Part shown: positions 17,102-27,990 of the stretch, one piece after another | Numbering within the stretch: position 1 is the first letter of the stretch | How the letters are laid out: every line of letters starts with the position of its first letter | Origin: Actinotalea solisilvae | GTDB taxonomy: Bacteria; Actinomycetota; Actinomycetes; Actinomycetales; Cellulomonadaceae | Assembly: GCF_016464425.1 (NCBI RefSeq) | Contig: NZ_JADDKQ010000007.1 | Span: forward strand, 124,001 to 188,000 | Direction: 5' to 3' | DNA: 64,000 nt | Translations under genes and position numbers: made by a program | The notes under the pieces: model-generated | What the model was told of the DNA's origin: nothing | What the model saw: only the letters and a program-made list of their open reading frames with translations | Database searches by the model: none

Positions 17102-18112
17102 TCAGCGGGCCGTGGACGCGCTCGCGTTGACCTCGTAGCTCGTGTTGGTCGCCTCGAAGAAGTTGACCAGCTGGAGCGTGTCGTTCGCCGTCGCCATCCA
17201 CTTGGCCGGGTTGCTGACCTTGTAGTGCGGCTCGAAGCCGAGCTCCTCGAGGCGCCGGTCCGCGAGGTACTGCACGTACTGGTTCACGTAGTCGGCGTTG
17301 AGGCCGAGGATCCCGTTCGGCAGCAGGTCCCGGTTGTACTGCTCCTCCATCGTCACGGCGTCGAGCACCATCTGGCGGATCTCGTCGGCGAACTCCGGCG
17401 TCTGCAGGTCCTCGTTCTCCTCGAGCACGGTGAGGATGAGGTTGATCCCGAACTTGAGGTGCAGCGACTCGTCCCGCACGATCCAGTCGATGAGGCTGCC
17501 GAAGTTCCGCAGCAGGTTCCGCTGCCGGAAGCTCAGCGCGACCATGAAGCCCGAGTAGAACCAGATGCCCTCGAGGATGATGTTGTAGGCCACGAGGTTG
17601 CGGACGAAGTCGCGCTTGCCCTCGGTCGTCGTGATGTCGAGCGTCTGCTCCGTCATGCGGCGGATGTAGTGGACCTCGAACTCCTCCTTGGCCGCCATCG
17701 AGGGCACGCTCACGTGCGAGTCGTACGCCTGCCCGCGGTCGATCGGGAACGTCTCGAGGACGTACTCGAACGACATGCAGTGGTTCGCCTCCTCCCACAT
17801 CTGCTTGGCGAGGTAGAGGTGCGCCTCGGGGGCGTTGATGTACGGGTAGACACCGAACGCGAGCGCCTTGTTCACGAGCAGCTCGTTGGGGTTGAAGTAG
17901 GACATGAGGAACGTGACGGCGTGCTTCTCCTCGTCGGTCATGCGCGCGAAGTCCGCGAGGTCCTCGCCGAGCTGGATCTCGTTGGGGAACCACGTGTTCG
18001 CGACGGCCTGGTCGTAGAGGTCCATGGCCCACTGGTAGCGGACGGGCTTGAGCAGCAGCCCCTCGGAGATGCCGGTGCCGAGGATGCGGTGCGTAGTCGT
18101 GTCGGTGCTCAT
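17102..18112 (-). CDS. nrdB: Ribonucleotide reductase beta subunit, subclass Ic signature
   Basis: 336 residues from the MSTDTTT start; a GTG further upstream lies inside a hairpin and is unlikely. It carries the dimetal centre that starts catalysis in NrdA. Ligands can be read: E77 (NPNELLVNKA), E108 and H111 (WEEANHCMSF), E181 (EGIWFYSGF), E215 and H218 (DESLHLKF). The radical tyrosine of class Ia (four residues after the His) is F115, and the first ligand is Glu rather than Asp. That combination is what is known for subclass Ic (Mn/Fe, Chlamydia-type) R2 proteins. It lies 93 nt after nrdA with a hairpin between them. Confidence 0.93.
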   Translation of the reverse strand: MSTDTTTHRILGTGISEGLLLKPVRYQWAMDLYDQAVANTWFPNEIQLGEDLADFARMTDEEKHAVTFLMSYFNPNELLVNKALAFGVYPYINAPEAHLYLAKQMWEEANHCMSFEYVLETFPIDRGQAYDSHVSVPSMAAKEEFEVHYIRRMTEQTLDITTTEGKRDFVRNLVAYNIILEGIWFYSGFMVALSFRQRNLLRNFGSLIDWIVRDESLHLKFGINLILTVLEENEDLQTPEFADEIRQMVLDAVTMEEQYNRDLLPNGILGLNADYVNQYVQYLADRRLEELGFEPHYKVSNPAKWMATANDTLQLVNFFEATNTSYEVNASASTAR

Positions 18113-18154
18113 GGTGGTGCTCCTTGCTGAGGTCGTGGGGTCGGGGCGCGTGGG

Positions 18155-18193
18155 GTGAAGGGTTCGTCGCGTCGAGCGCGACGAACCCTTCAC
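18155..18193 (-). promoter_or_regulatory. 17-bp perfect hairpin between nrdA and nrdB
   Basis: GTGAAGGGTTCGTCGCG (18155-18171) and its exact reverse complement (18177-18193) enclose a 5-nt loop. It starts 12 nt after the nrdA stop in the direction of transcription and lies in front of nrdB. It may be a partial terminator, an RNase processing or stabilising element that sets the NrdA:NrdB ratio. Confidence 0.7.
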
Positions 18194-18205
18194 GCGACGC
18201 TCAGA

Positions 18206-21157
<2,952 letters not shown>

Positions 21158-21287
21158 CGTGCTCTCCCAGGTCGAGCTCCGTGGTCCGGAGCCCTGGGTC
21201 GACGACGCCGTCACCCGTGCGCGGGCGCGCGTCGGTCGAGCCCTCCCGAGAGGCTCCGCACCTGCGCGCACCGGCGGTACACGCACC

Positions 21288-21480
21288 GGCGGCAGGTCTT
21301 CGGACTCGTGGGCGTCGTGCTCGTGCCTAACAGCCGTCGCTTCCCAGGCCCTGACTGCAGGCCCAGTGCTTGATGACGGCGGTCGTTCCCACTCACCGCT
21401 GCGGGGCAGTCCCGGAGTCGAACCGGGTTCCCTCTTGCCTCACCCGGGTGGATCCCGGGTGAACCGTCGGCTCGATGAGC
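21288..21480 (-). ncRNA. Cobalamin (B12) riboswitch upstream of nrdAB
   Basis: On the minus strand the leader contains the B12-box-type core in order: GAGGCAAGAGGGAACCCGGT, then TTCGACTCCGGGACTGCCCC, GCAGCGGTGAG, CTGCAGTCAGGGCCTGGGA and, near the 3' end, GAGTCCGAAGACCTGCC. This is the cobalamin aptamer layout. It ends ~130 nt before the nrdA ATG, leaving room for an expression platform (a CCTC/GAGG hairpin near 21242-21253 is one candidate). In Streptomyces the B12-independent class I nrdABS operon is known to be repressed by B12 through such an element when class II NrdJ can work; the same logic fits here. Confidence 0.9.
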
Positions 21481-21502
21481 GTAGCGCCCGGGAGGGGGTG
21501 GG

Positions 21503-21518
21503 ACACAAGATGTAGTGC
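21503..21518 (-). promoter_or_regulatory. NrdR box, promoter-proximal
   Basis: Minus strand GCACTACATCTTGTGT matches the NrdR consensus (ACACWATATATWGTGT) at most symmetric positions: CACTA.AT.TTGTG. It lies just upstream of the riboswitch, where the nrd promoter must be. Confidence 0.75.
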
Positions 21519-21533
21519 CGCCTGTCTCATTTC

Positions 21534-21549
21534 CGCCGACATCTAGGCC
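21534..21549 (-). promoter_or_regulatory. NrdR box, distal
   Basis: Minus strand GGCCTAGATGTCGGCG shares CTA.AT.T.G with the proximal box and starts exactly 31 bp from it, three helical turns, which is the usual spacing of paired NrdR boxes. Weaker alone than the proximal site; the spacing is the main support. Confidence 0.6.
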
Positions 21550-21575
21550 CGGCGCCGTGAGGACGGTCGGCACGA

Positions 21576-21608
21576 CGAACGCCGCCGGCCTGTGGCCGAC
21601 GGCGTTCG
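21576..21608. terminator. Hairpin terminator, second of two
   Basis: CGAACGCCG (21576-21584) pairs with CGGCGTTCG (21600-21608), with an inner GGCC/GGCC pairing. It lies downstream of the regulator gene on the minus strand and before the nrd promoter, insulating the two. Confidence 0.6.
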
Positions 21609-21619
21609 CGTACGGAGAT

Positions 21620-21668
21620 GCGCTGCCGGGTCGTGGACGAGCCCCCTGATCACACGACCCGGCAGCGC
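21620..21668. terminator. 16-bp perfect hairpin terminator after winged-helix gene
   Basis: GCGCTGCCGGGTCGTG (21620-21635) and its exact reverse complement (21653-21668) enclose a 17-nt loop. The stem starts 6 nt after the regulator stop on the minus strand. Confidence 0.75.
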
Positions 21669-21674
21669 GGGTCC

Positions 21675-22334
21675 TCAGCCAGCATCCCCCGAGCCGACGA
21701 GGACGATCTCGGGTGCGGGATCACAGCGATACCCGACACCCCGGACGGTGACGATCTGCAGGCAGCCCCCCAGCTTCTCCCGCAGCCGTCGCACATGGAC
21801 GTCGATGGTGCGCGTGCCGGTCTCCGGGCCGCCCCGCCACACCGTGGCGAGGAGCTCGCCGCGCGGCACGGCGCGGTGCGGCGACCGGAGCAGGTACTCC
21901 AGCAGCGCGAACTCGGTGTAGGTCAGCGGCACGGGGCGGCCGCCGACGGTCAGCTCCCGCGCGTCCGAGTCGAGCACCACGCGCTCGCGCGGCGCGGCCG
22001 GCAGGCTCCACGCGGCCTGGGCGCGCTCGCTCGCGCTGGGCACCGCGGAGCGCGGGTCCTCGAACGTCTCGCGGAAGCGGGCGACGACGTCGCGGCGGCC
22101 ACCCCGCCCGCCGAGGTCGATCGCGGTGTGCAGGGTGGCGTCCGGCGCCAGCCGCGCGACGAGCTCGACCACGGCCTCGGCGATGTCGGCCACCAGGGCG
22201 CGACCCGCGACGCCGGTGTCGGGCACGTCGAGGTACAGGGCGAAGGCGGGCTCCGCGTGCTCGGGGGTCGCGCCCGGGACCGGGCGGCCCGCAGCGGCGG
22301 ACCCTCCAGTCATAGGGAACGCGACAGCAGTCAT
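21675..22334 (-). CDS. Winged-helix (OmpR/PhoB-type) DNA-binding protein without receiver domain
   Basis: 219 residues taking ATG 22334; ATG 22313 is also possible and no strong ribosome site decides. The C-terminal ~95 residues are a trans_reg_C winged helix: LTYTEFALLEYLLRSPHRAV, RGELLATVW, TRTIDVHVRRLREKLGG and TVRGVGYRCD. The N-terminal ~110 residues are not a response-regulator receiver; they contain ALVADIAEAVVELVARLAPD followed by TLHTAIDLGG, a domain I do not recognise. It probably regulates without a sensor kinase partner. The gene is monocistronic, followed by a strong hairpin. Confidence 0.8.
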   Translation of the reverse strand: MTAVAFPMTGGSAAAGRPVPGATPEHAEPAFALYLDVPDTGVAGRALVADIAEAVVELVARLAPDATLHTAIDLGGRGGRRDVVARFRETFEDPRSAVPSASERAQAAWSLPAAPRERVVLDSDARELTVGGRPVPLTYTEFALLEYLLRSPHRAVPRGELLATVWRGGPETGTRTIDVHVRRLREKLGGCLQIVTVRGVGYRCDPAPEIVLVGSGDAG

Positions 22335-22541
22335 AGGAAGAGTGTGACCGTGAATGCCCAGACCACCAAGCCCCCTGCTGCGGTCGTCTCGGATCATGGA
22401 CACATCTCACCCGCTCGGTCGCACCGGGAGATGACGGGAGGGTGATGTGCGCGTGAACACCGCTGTGACAACGCGCGCGACCCGCGTGTCACACGCCGGC
22501 GGCCGGGCGAGGCGCTCCGCCCTCCGGGCGGCGCGGTGGCG
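22335..22541. other. Intergenic region between upp and winged-helix gene
   Basis: About 200 nt. The upp-proximal part holds a short GC hairpin (CCGCCC at 22517 with GGGCGG at 22526), a weak terminator candidate for upp. The rest should contain the promoter of the winged-helix gene; I see no clear operator. Confidence 0.4.
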
Positions 22542-23177
22542 TCAGACCAGGCCGTAGAGGCGGTCGCCCGCGTCGCCGAGACCCGGGACGATGTAGGCCT
22601 TCTCGTTGAGCCGCTCGTCGACGGCGGCGACGACGATCGTCACGTCGGCGCGGTCGCCCACGTGCTCCTCGACGAGCTTGAGGCCCTCGGGCGCCGCGAG
22701 CAGGCAGATGCACGTGACGTCGCGCGCGCCGCGCTCGAACAGGTAGTCGATGCTCGCGACCAGCGTGCCGCCCGTGGCGAGCATCGGGTCGAGGACGAAG
22801 CACTGGCGGCCGGACAGGTCGTCGGGCAGGCGGTTGGCGTACGTGATCGCCTGGAGCGTCTCCTCGTCGCGCTGGAGACCGAGGAAGCCGACCTCCGCCG
22901 TCGGGAGCAGGCGGGTCATCCCGTCGAGCATGCCGAGGCCGGCGCGCAGGATCGGGACGACCAGCGGCCGCGGCTCGGCGAGGTGGGTGCCCGTGGTGGT
23001 CGCGACGGGGGTCGTGATCTCGACCGGCTCGGTGCGCACGTCCCGCGTCGCCTCGTAGGCCAGGAGGGTCACGAGCTCGTCGACGAGGAGCCGGAACGTC
23101 GGGGACGCCGTGTCCTTGTCCCGCAGGACGGTGAGCTTGTGGGAGACGAGCGGGTGGTCCGCGACGTGCAGGCGCAT
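22542..23177 (-). CDS. upp: Uracil phosphoribosyltransferase
   Basis: 211 residues, ATG 23177. Converts uracil and PRPP to UMP for pyrimidine salvage. PRPP-binding loop [19 protein letters not shown] is diagnostic; [17 protein letters not shown] and the C-terminal [17 protein letters not shown] complete the uracil pocket. Length is typical (208-211). It is divergent from tadA across a 206-nt region carrying a large imperfect inverted repeat. A uracil/xanthine permease gene is also in the window (56568) but not linked. Confidence 0.97.
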   Translation of the reverse strand: MRLHVADHPLVSHKLTVLRDKDTASPTFRLLVDELVTLLAYEATRDVRTEPVEITTPVATTTGTHLAEPRPLVVPILRAGLGMLDGMTRLLPTAEVGFLGLQRDEETLQAITYANRLPDDLSGRQCFVLDPMLATGGTLVASIDYLFERGARDVTCICLLAAPEGLKLVEEHVGDRADVTIVVAAVDERLNEKAYIVPGLGDAGDRLYGLV

Positions 23178-23179
23178 GA

Positions 23180-23839
<660 letters not shown>

Positions 23840-23861
23840 CGGCGCGTCGCGCGCCCGCTGC

Positions 23862-24740
23862 TCAGACGTCCGGGAGCTGGTCCGCGAGGGTGGTCAGCGT
23901 CTCGGACGTGCCCGCGTCGACACGGAGGTCGGCGAGGTCGTCGCCCCGCGTCACGCCGCGGTTGACGATCACGACCGGCACCCCGCGCACCCGCGCCGCG
24001 TGCCGGACGAACCGCAGCCCCGACATGACCGTGAGCGACGAGCCCGCGACGAGCAGCGCGGCGGCCTCGTCGACCAGCGCGAACGCCCGGTCGACCCGCT
24101 CGCGCGGCACGTTCTCGCCGAAGTACACGATGTCCGGCTTGAGCATGCCGCCGCAGCGCTCGCAGTCCGCGACGACGAAGCCCTCGGTCGACTCGATGAC
24201 GGCGTCGGCGTCGGGAGCGATCTCGACGTCGGCGACGGCGCCCACCGCCTCGGCGAAGCCCGGGTTGAGCGCCTCGAGGCGCCCGGCGACGTGGTCGCGC
24301 GCGTACCGGGCGCCGCACGCGAGGCACACGACCTCGGCGTACGTGCCGTGCAGGTCGATGACCCGCCTGCTCCCCGCCTCCTGGTGCAGGCGGTCGACGT
24401 TCTGCGTGATGACGCCGACGACGACGCCGCGCGCCTCGAGCGCCGCGAGCGCGCGGTGGCCCGCGTTCGGCGTCGTGCGGTGGACGTGCCGCCAGCCGAC
24501 GTGGTTGCGGGCCCAGTAGGTCCGGCGGAACGCCGGGTCCGAGACGAACTGCTGGTACGTCATCGGCCGGCGCGGCGGGGAGTCCGGGCCGCGGTAGTCG
24601 GGGATGCCCGAGTCCGTCGAGACGCCCGCGCCCGTGAGGACGGCCAGGCGGTGGCCTCGCAGCAGCCGGACGGCGTGCTCGGCGTGGCCGACGGGCGCCG
24701 AGGGCGGCGTCGTCGGGCGGTGGTCGACACGAGCATGCAC
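23862..24740 (-). CDS. NAD-dependent protein deacylase (sirtuin)
   Basis: 292 residues from GTG 24740; the upstream frame is open but Arg/Pro-rich and unlikely. Sir2 motifs are complete: GAGVSTDSGIPDYRGPD, TQNVDRLHQEAG, the catalytic His in DLHGTYAE, a zinc site CLAC...CERCGG, and LKPDIVYFGENVP plus GSSLTVMS. It would remove acyl groups from lysines using NAD+. It converges on tadA after 22 nt. The substrate (for example acetyl-CoA synthetase) cannot be inferred. Confidence 0.94.
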   Translation of the reverse strand: MHARVDHRPTTPPSAPVGHAEHAVRLLRGHRLAVLTGAGVSTDSGIPDYRGPDSPPRRPMTYQQFVSDPAFRRTYWARNHVGWRHVHRTTPNAGHRALAALEARGVVVGVITQNVDRLHQEAGSRRVIDLHGTYAEVVCLACGARYARDHVAGRLEALNPGFAEAVGAVADVEIAPDADAVIESTEGFVVADCERCGGMLKPDIVYFGENVPRERVDRAFALVDEAAALLVAGSSLTVMSGLRFVRHAARVRGVPVVIVNRGVTRGDDLADLRVDAGTSETLTTLADQLPDV

Positions 24741-24859
24741 CCGTCCACGGTACGTGGCGTCCCGAGACGACGCTGCCCGCGGACCCCTTGTGCGACGGGT
24801 CGCGTCGGGTCTACCTTGCACCCGTAAGAAGAACCTGACACCTCAAGGACGGACCTGAC

Positions 24860-25201
24860 ATGCCGCGCACCGGGGACGAGCTGGTCGTCCTCCTCGGCGC
24901 GCTCGCGAACCCGATCCGCCTGCGCATCGTGGCCACGCTCGCGGGCGGCCGGGACTACGTCAGCCACCTCGCGCGGGAGATCGGCATCAGCCGCCCCCTG
25001 CTCCACATGCACCTCCAGCGGCTCGAGGCCGCCGGCGTCGTCGTCGGCCGGCTCGAGCTCTCCGCCGACGGCAAGGCGATGAAGTTCTACGAGCTCGCCG
25101 ACCTCGACGTCCACCTCACCGCCGCCACGCTCGCCGAGGCGGCCCGCACCCTCACCCCGCCGGAGCCCGACGCGGGTCCCGCACCGAAGGAGCACTCGTG
25201 A
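24860..25201 (+). CDS. ArsR-like winged-helix regulator
   Basis: 113 residues, ATG 24860. A single wHTH domain: LLGALANPIRLRIVATLAGG, YVSHLAREIGISRPLLHMHL (recognition helix) and RLEAAGVVVGRLELS (wing). There are no metal-binding cysteines, so it is not a classical metal sensor. It is the first gene of a three-gene operon joined by GTGA overlaps, so it probably controls its own operon. ACCTGACA occurs twice just upstream, at about 24833 and 24852. Confidence 0.85.
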   Translation: MPRTGDELVVLLGALANPIRLRIVATLAGGRDYVSHLAREIGISRPLLHMHLQRLEAAGVVVGRLELSADGKAMKFYELADLDVHLTAATLAEAARTLTPPEPDAGPAPKEHS

Positions 25202-25479
25202 AGAACGACAAGCACGACCCCACCGGCCCCGAGATCGCGGCCTTCCTCGGCTTCCTCGCGACCGGGCTCGTCGTCGTCATCACCGGCGTCGCCGCGTACC
25301 TCGAGCTGCGCAAGGCGAAGATCGCGGCGCAGCAGGACGAAGACCTGCGCCAGCTCGTCCACCGCTACGAGCGGCTCGCCGAGACGACGCTCGACGCCCA
25401 GCAGCGCGCCGCGACCGAGGTCGCCGACCTCCGCGCCCGCACGACGTCGATCGAGCAGCTGCTGAGGACCGTCGAGTGA
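25198..25479 (+). CDS. Small membrane protein with C-terminal coiled coil
   Basis: 93 residues, GTG 25198 overlapping the regulator stop. One strong membrane helix (IAAFLGFLATGLVVVITGVA, ~13-32) followed by a charged amphipathic region (~35-93: LRKAKIAAQQDEDLRQLVHR, then heptad-like LAETTLDAQQRAATEVADLR) predicted to be coiled coil. I do not recognise a family. Placement between a wHTH regulator and an oxidoreductase, with overlaps on both sides, suggests the three work together, perhaps as a membrane tether or sensor. Confidence 0.8.
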   Translation: MKNDKHDPTGPEIAAFLGFLATGLVVVITGVAAYLELRKAKIAAQQDEDLRQLVHRYERLAETTLDAQQRAATEVADLRARTTSIEQLLRTVE

Positions 25480-26570
25480 GCGCCGACGCCGAGGCCCCCA
25501 CTATGCCCACGGTGCCCCCGGTGCCCGCTGTGCCCGCTGTGCCCGTGGTGAACGCGGTGCCGCGTGCCGACGCGACCGTGCCCAGCACCATGACCGCCGT
25601 CGTGCAGGACCGGTACGGCCGGCAGGACGTGCTCGAGGTCCGCGAGGTCCCCGTGCCCGAGCCCGGCCCCGGCCAGGTGCTCGTCGAGGTGGTCGCGACC
25701 TCGCTCAACGCGGCGGACTGGCACATCATGGCCGGCCTGCCGTACGTCGCCCGGCTCGCGGTCGGCCCGCTCCGGCCGGCGTCGCGCGTCCAGGGCCGCG
25801 ACGTCGCGGGCCGCGTCCGCGCGGTCGGCGCGGGCGTCACGGCCGTCCGGGTCGGGGACGACGTCGTCGGCCGCCCCGGCGTGCGCGACCTCGACGGCGG
25901 CGGCTTCGCGCAGTACGCGATCGCGAGGCCCGAGCGCCTCGTCCCCAAGCCGCCCACCCTCTCGTTCGAGGACGCGGCCGCGATCCCGCTCGCGGCGAGC
26001 ACGGCGCTGCTCGGCCTGCGCGAGGGCGACGTCGGCGCCGCGACGCGCGTGCTCGTCAACGGCTCCTCGGGCGGCGTCGGCACCTTCGCGGTCCAGCTCG
26101 CGGTCGCGCTCGGCGCCGAGGTCACGGGCGTCTGCAGCACGCGCAACGTCGAGCTCGTGCGCTCCCTCGGCGCGCACCACGTCGTCGACTACACCAGAGG
26201 TGACGTCACGCGCCGCGGCGAGCGCTACGACGTCGTCCTCGACATGGTGGGCACCGCCTCGGTGCACGCGCTGCGCCGCGTCGTCACGCCCGACGGCGTC
26301 CTGGTGCTGGGCGGTGGCGGCAAGGGCCGCTGGCTCGAGCCGATGCCGACGATCGCCGAGGCGCACCTGCGGCGCGCGGTGCTGCGCCAGCGCGTCCGGC
26401 CGATGTCCGAGGCCGCGACGCACGAGGACCTCGCAGAGCTCGTCACCATGGCCGGGGACGGCCGGCTGCGCCCCGTCGTGGAGCGCGTGCTGCCCCTGAC
26501 CCAGGCGCGCGAGGCGATGCGGCACCTGCTCGAGGACCACGCGCGGGGGAAGATCGTCCTGGTCCCCTGA
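25476..26570 (+). CDS. Zinc-independent MDR-family NAD(P)H:quinone-type oxidoreductase
   Basis: 364 residues from GTG 25476, overlapping the previous stop. After an odd ~38-residue leader of Pro-Val-Ala repeats, the MDR fold starts at MTAVVQDRYG (ATG 25590, alternative start without a ribosome site). GroES-like domain: LNAADWHIMAGLP, VQGRDVAGRVRAVGAGVTAV. Rossmann domain: ATRVLVNGSSGGVGTFAVQL, a quinone-oxidoreductase-type A/SxGxVG loop. No structural-zinc cysteines are visible, consistent with a quinone oxidoreductase or reticulon-4-interacting-protein-like group. Substrate unknown. Confidence 0.88.
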   Translation: MSADAEAPTMPTVPPVPAVPAVPVVNAVPRADATVPSTMTAVVQDRYGRQDVLEVREVPVPEPGPGQVLVEVVATSLNAADWHIMAGLPYVARLAVGPLRPASRVQGRDVAGRVRAVGAGVTAVRVGDDVVGRPGVRDLDGGGFAQYAIARPERLVPKPPTLSFEDAAAIPLAASTALLGLREGDVGAATRVLVNGSSGGVGTFAVQLAVALGAEVTGVCSTRNVELVRSLGAHHVVDYTRGDVTRRGERYDVVLDMVGTASVHALRRVVTPDGVLVLGGGGKGRWLEPMPTIAEAHLRRAVLRQRVRPMSEAATHEDLAELVTMAGDGRLRPVVERVLPLTQAREAMRHLLEDHARGKIVLVP

Positions 26571-26609
26571 CGCGACGGGGCCGATTCGTTGCCTGCCCCG
26601 CCGACCGGG

Positions 26610-26615
26610 TATCCT
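26610..26615 (+). promoter_or_regulatory. -10 element of tRNA-Ser
   Basis: TATCCT lies 9 nt before the mature tRNA 5' end, with TTGCCT at 26589-26594 as a -35 candidate (15-nt spacer, slightly short). Confidence 0.45.
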
Positions 26616-26624
26616 CACCGGCGA

Positions 26625-26714
26625 GGTAGCGTGTCCGAGCGGCCTAAGGAGCACGCCTCGAAAGCGTGTGTGGGTGAAAGTCCACCGTGGGTTCAAATCC
26701 CACCGCTACCGCCA
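26625..26714 (+). tRNA. tRNA-Ser (anticodon CGA), CCA encoded
   Basis: The acceptor stem GGTAGCG (26625-26631) pairs with CGCTACC (26704-26710), followed by discriminator G and an encoded CCA (26712-26714). The anticodon loop CTCGAAA places CGA at 26659-26661, reading UCG serine codons. A long variable arm (GTGTGGGTGAAAGTCCACC region) and the T-loop GGTTCAAATCC confirm a class II tRNA. Confidence 0.97.
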
Positions 26715-26742
26715 GCAGTGCTGCAGGACCAGCAGCGACCGA

Positions 26743-26780
26743 GACCCCTTCGCCGAGCCCGCCGCTCGCGGAGGGGTCTT
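26743..26780 (+). terminator. Hairpin terminator after tRNA-Ser
   Basis: GACCCCT (26743-26749) pairs with AGGGGTC (26772-26778), with further inner pairing of GAGC/GCTC, followed by a short T-containing stretch (TTGTCGTC). Confidence 0.75.
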
Positions 26781-26901
26781 GTCGTCGCCAGGGGACGTGC
26801 GGGTGCGAACCTCGACAGCGCTTGATCATCGGCGCAGAGTGGGACAAATCGGGCGCCCGCCGGCGTCCGCATCCCCCGCATGGTTCTCGAGGAGGAGAAC
26901 G

Positions 26902-27990
26902 ATGAGGAACGTCCCCAGGTCTGCCGTCCCCCTCGTGTCGAGCGCGCTCGTGCTCGCCGCGGCCGTCCCTGCCGCCGCGTCGGCACCGACGCGCTACCCG
27001 CCGTCGCACGATCCCGTGGTCGTCGCGAGCGGGCTCGTCGGCCCGCTGAGCTTCGACGTCACGGCGCGGGGCGACCTCTACGTCGGCCAGTCGTTCGCCG
27101 GGATCCTCACCCACGTCACCAAGGAGGGTGAGCGGCACGACCTCGTGTCCGTCGCGCCCGCGGGCGTGGGCGCCGTGTCCGAGGAGCGCGGCACGGTGAC
27201 CTGGGCCGAGCGCGAGGCCGAGGGCTTCGCCGTGACCAGCTCCGTGCTCGTGCGGCGCGCACCCGACGGCACGACGACGGAGGTGGACCTCCTCGCGTAC
27301 GAGGCCGCCGCCAACCCGGACGCGGTGAACACCTACGGGATCCAGGGGCTCGACGCGGCGTGCGCCGCCACCATCCCCGCCGAGCTGGCGCCGTTCCTGC
27401 TGCCGTACCAGGGGCAGGTCGACACCAACGCCTACAGCTCGGTCACCTCGGGCGGGACGACCTACGTCGCCGACGCGGGCGCCAACGCGATCTTCGCGGT
27501 GTCCGCCTCGGGCGAGGTCTCGACCGTCGCGGTGCTCCCGCCGACCGTCATCCCGATCACCGAGGAGATCGCGGCCGCCCAGGGCTTCGACCCCTGCGTC
27601 GCGGGGCACGACTTCTGGGCGGAGCCCGTCCCGACCGACGTGGAGCTCGGGCGCCACGGCACGCTGTACGTCACGTCGCTGCCGGGCGGCGCGGAGGACG
27701 ACAGCCTGGGCGCCAACGGCGCGGTCTACCGGGTCTCGCCGGGCGGGGACGTCGAGCTCGTCGCGCGCGGCTTCCTCGGCGCGACGAACCTCGCCGTCGC
27801 TCCCTCCGGGACGATCTACGTGACCGAGCTGTTCGCCGGCCGGCTCTCGGCCGTGTCGCGGTCCGGGGAGGTGTCGACGGTCACCGAGCTCGTCGAGCCG
27901 GCCGCCGTCGAGTGGGCGCGCGGCAGGCTCTACGTCGCGACCCAGGTGTTCGGCGACGGCACGATCGTCACGCTGTCGCCGCGCGGCTGA
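26902..27990 (+). CDS. Secreted ScyD/ScyE-family beta-propeller protein
   Basis: 362 residues, ATG 26902 with GAGGAGGAG upstream. A Sec signal peptide (residues ~1-28, ending AAASA) directs export. The mature part has repeated short blades: GLVGPLSFDVTARGDLYVGQ, GGTTYVADAGANAIFAVSAS, HGTLYVTSLPGG and LGATNLAVAPSGTIYVTELF. The pattern G(T/D)(L/I)YVT fits the ScyD/ScyE group, NHL-like propellers of unknown biochemical role outside scytonemin pathways. No scytonemin genes are near, so a generic cell-surface role is more likely. Its stop overlaps the convergent membrane gene by 23 nt. Confidence 0.85.
   Translation: MRNVPRSAVPLVSSALVLAAAVPAAASAPTRYPPSHDPVVVASGLVGPLSFDVTARGDLYVGQSFAGILTHVTKEGERHDLVSVAPAGVGAVSEERGTVTWAEREAEGFAVTSSVLVRRAPDGTTTEVDLLAYEAAANPDAVNTYGIQGLDAACAATIPAELAPFLLPYQGQVDTNAYSSVTSGGTTYVADAGANAIFAVSASGEVSTVAVLPPTVIPITEEIAAAQGFDPCVAGHDFWAEPVPTDVELGRHGTLYVTSLPGGAEDDSLGANGAVYRVSPGGDVELVARGFLGATNLAVAPSGTIYVTELFAGRLSAVSRSGEVSTVTELVEPAAVEWARGRLYVATQVFGDGTIVTLSPRG

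Noticed and set aside
26902..27990. Scytonemin biosynthesis cluster
   Set aside because: Only a ScyD/ScyE-like propeller is present; no scyA-C or tyrosinase-like genes nearby.
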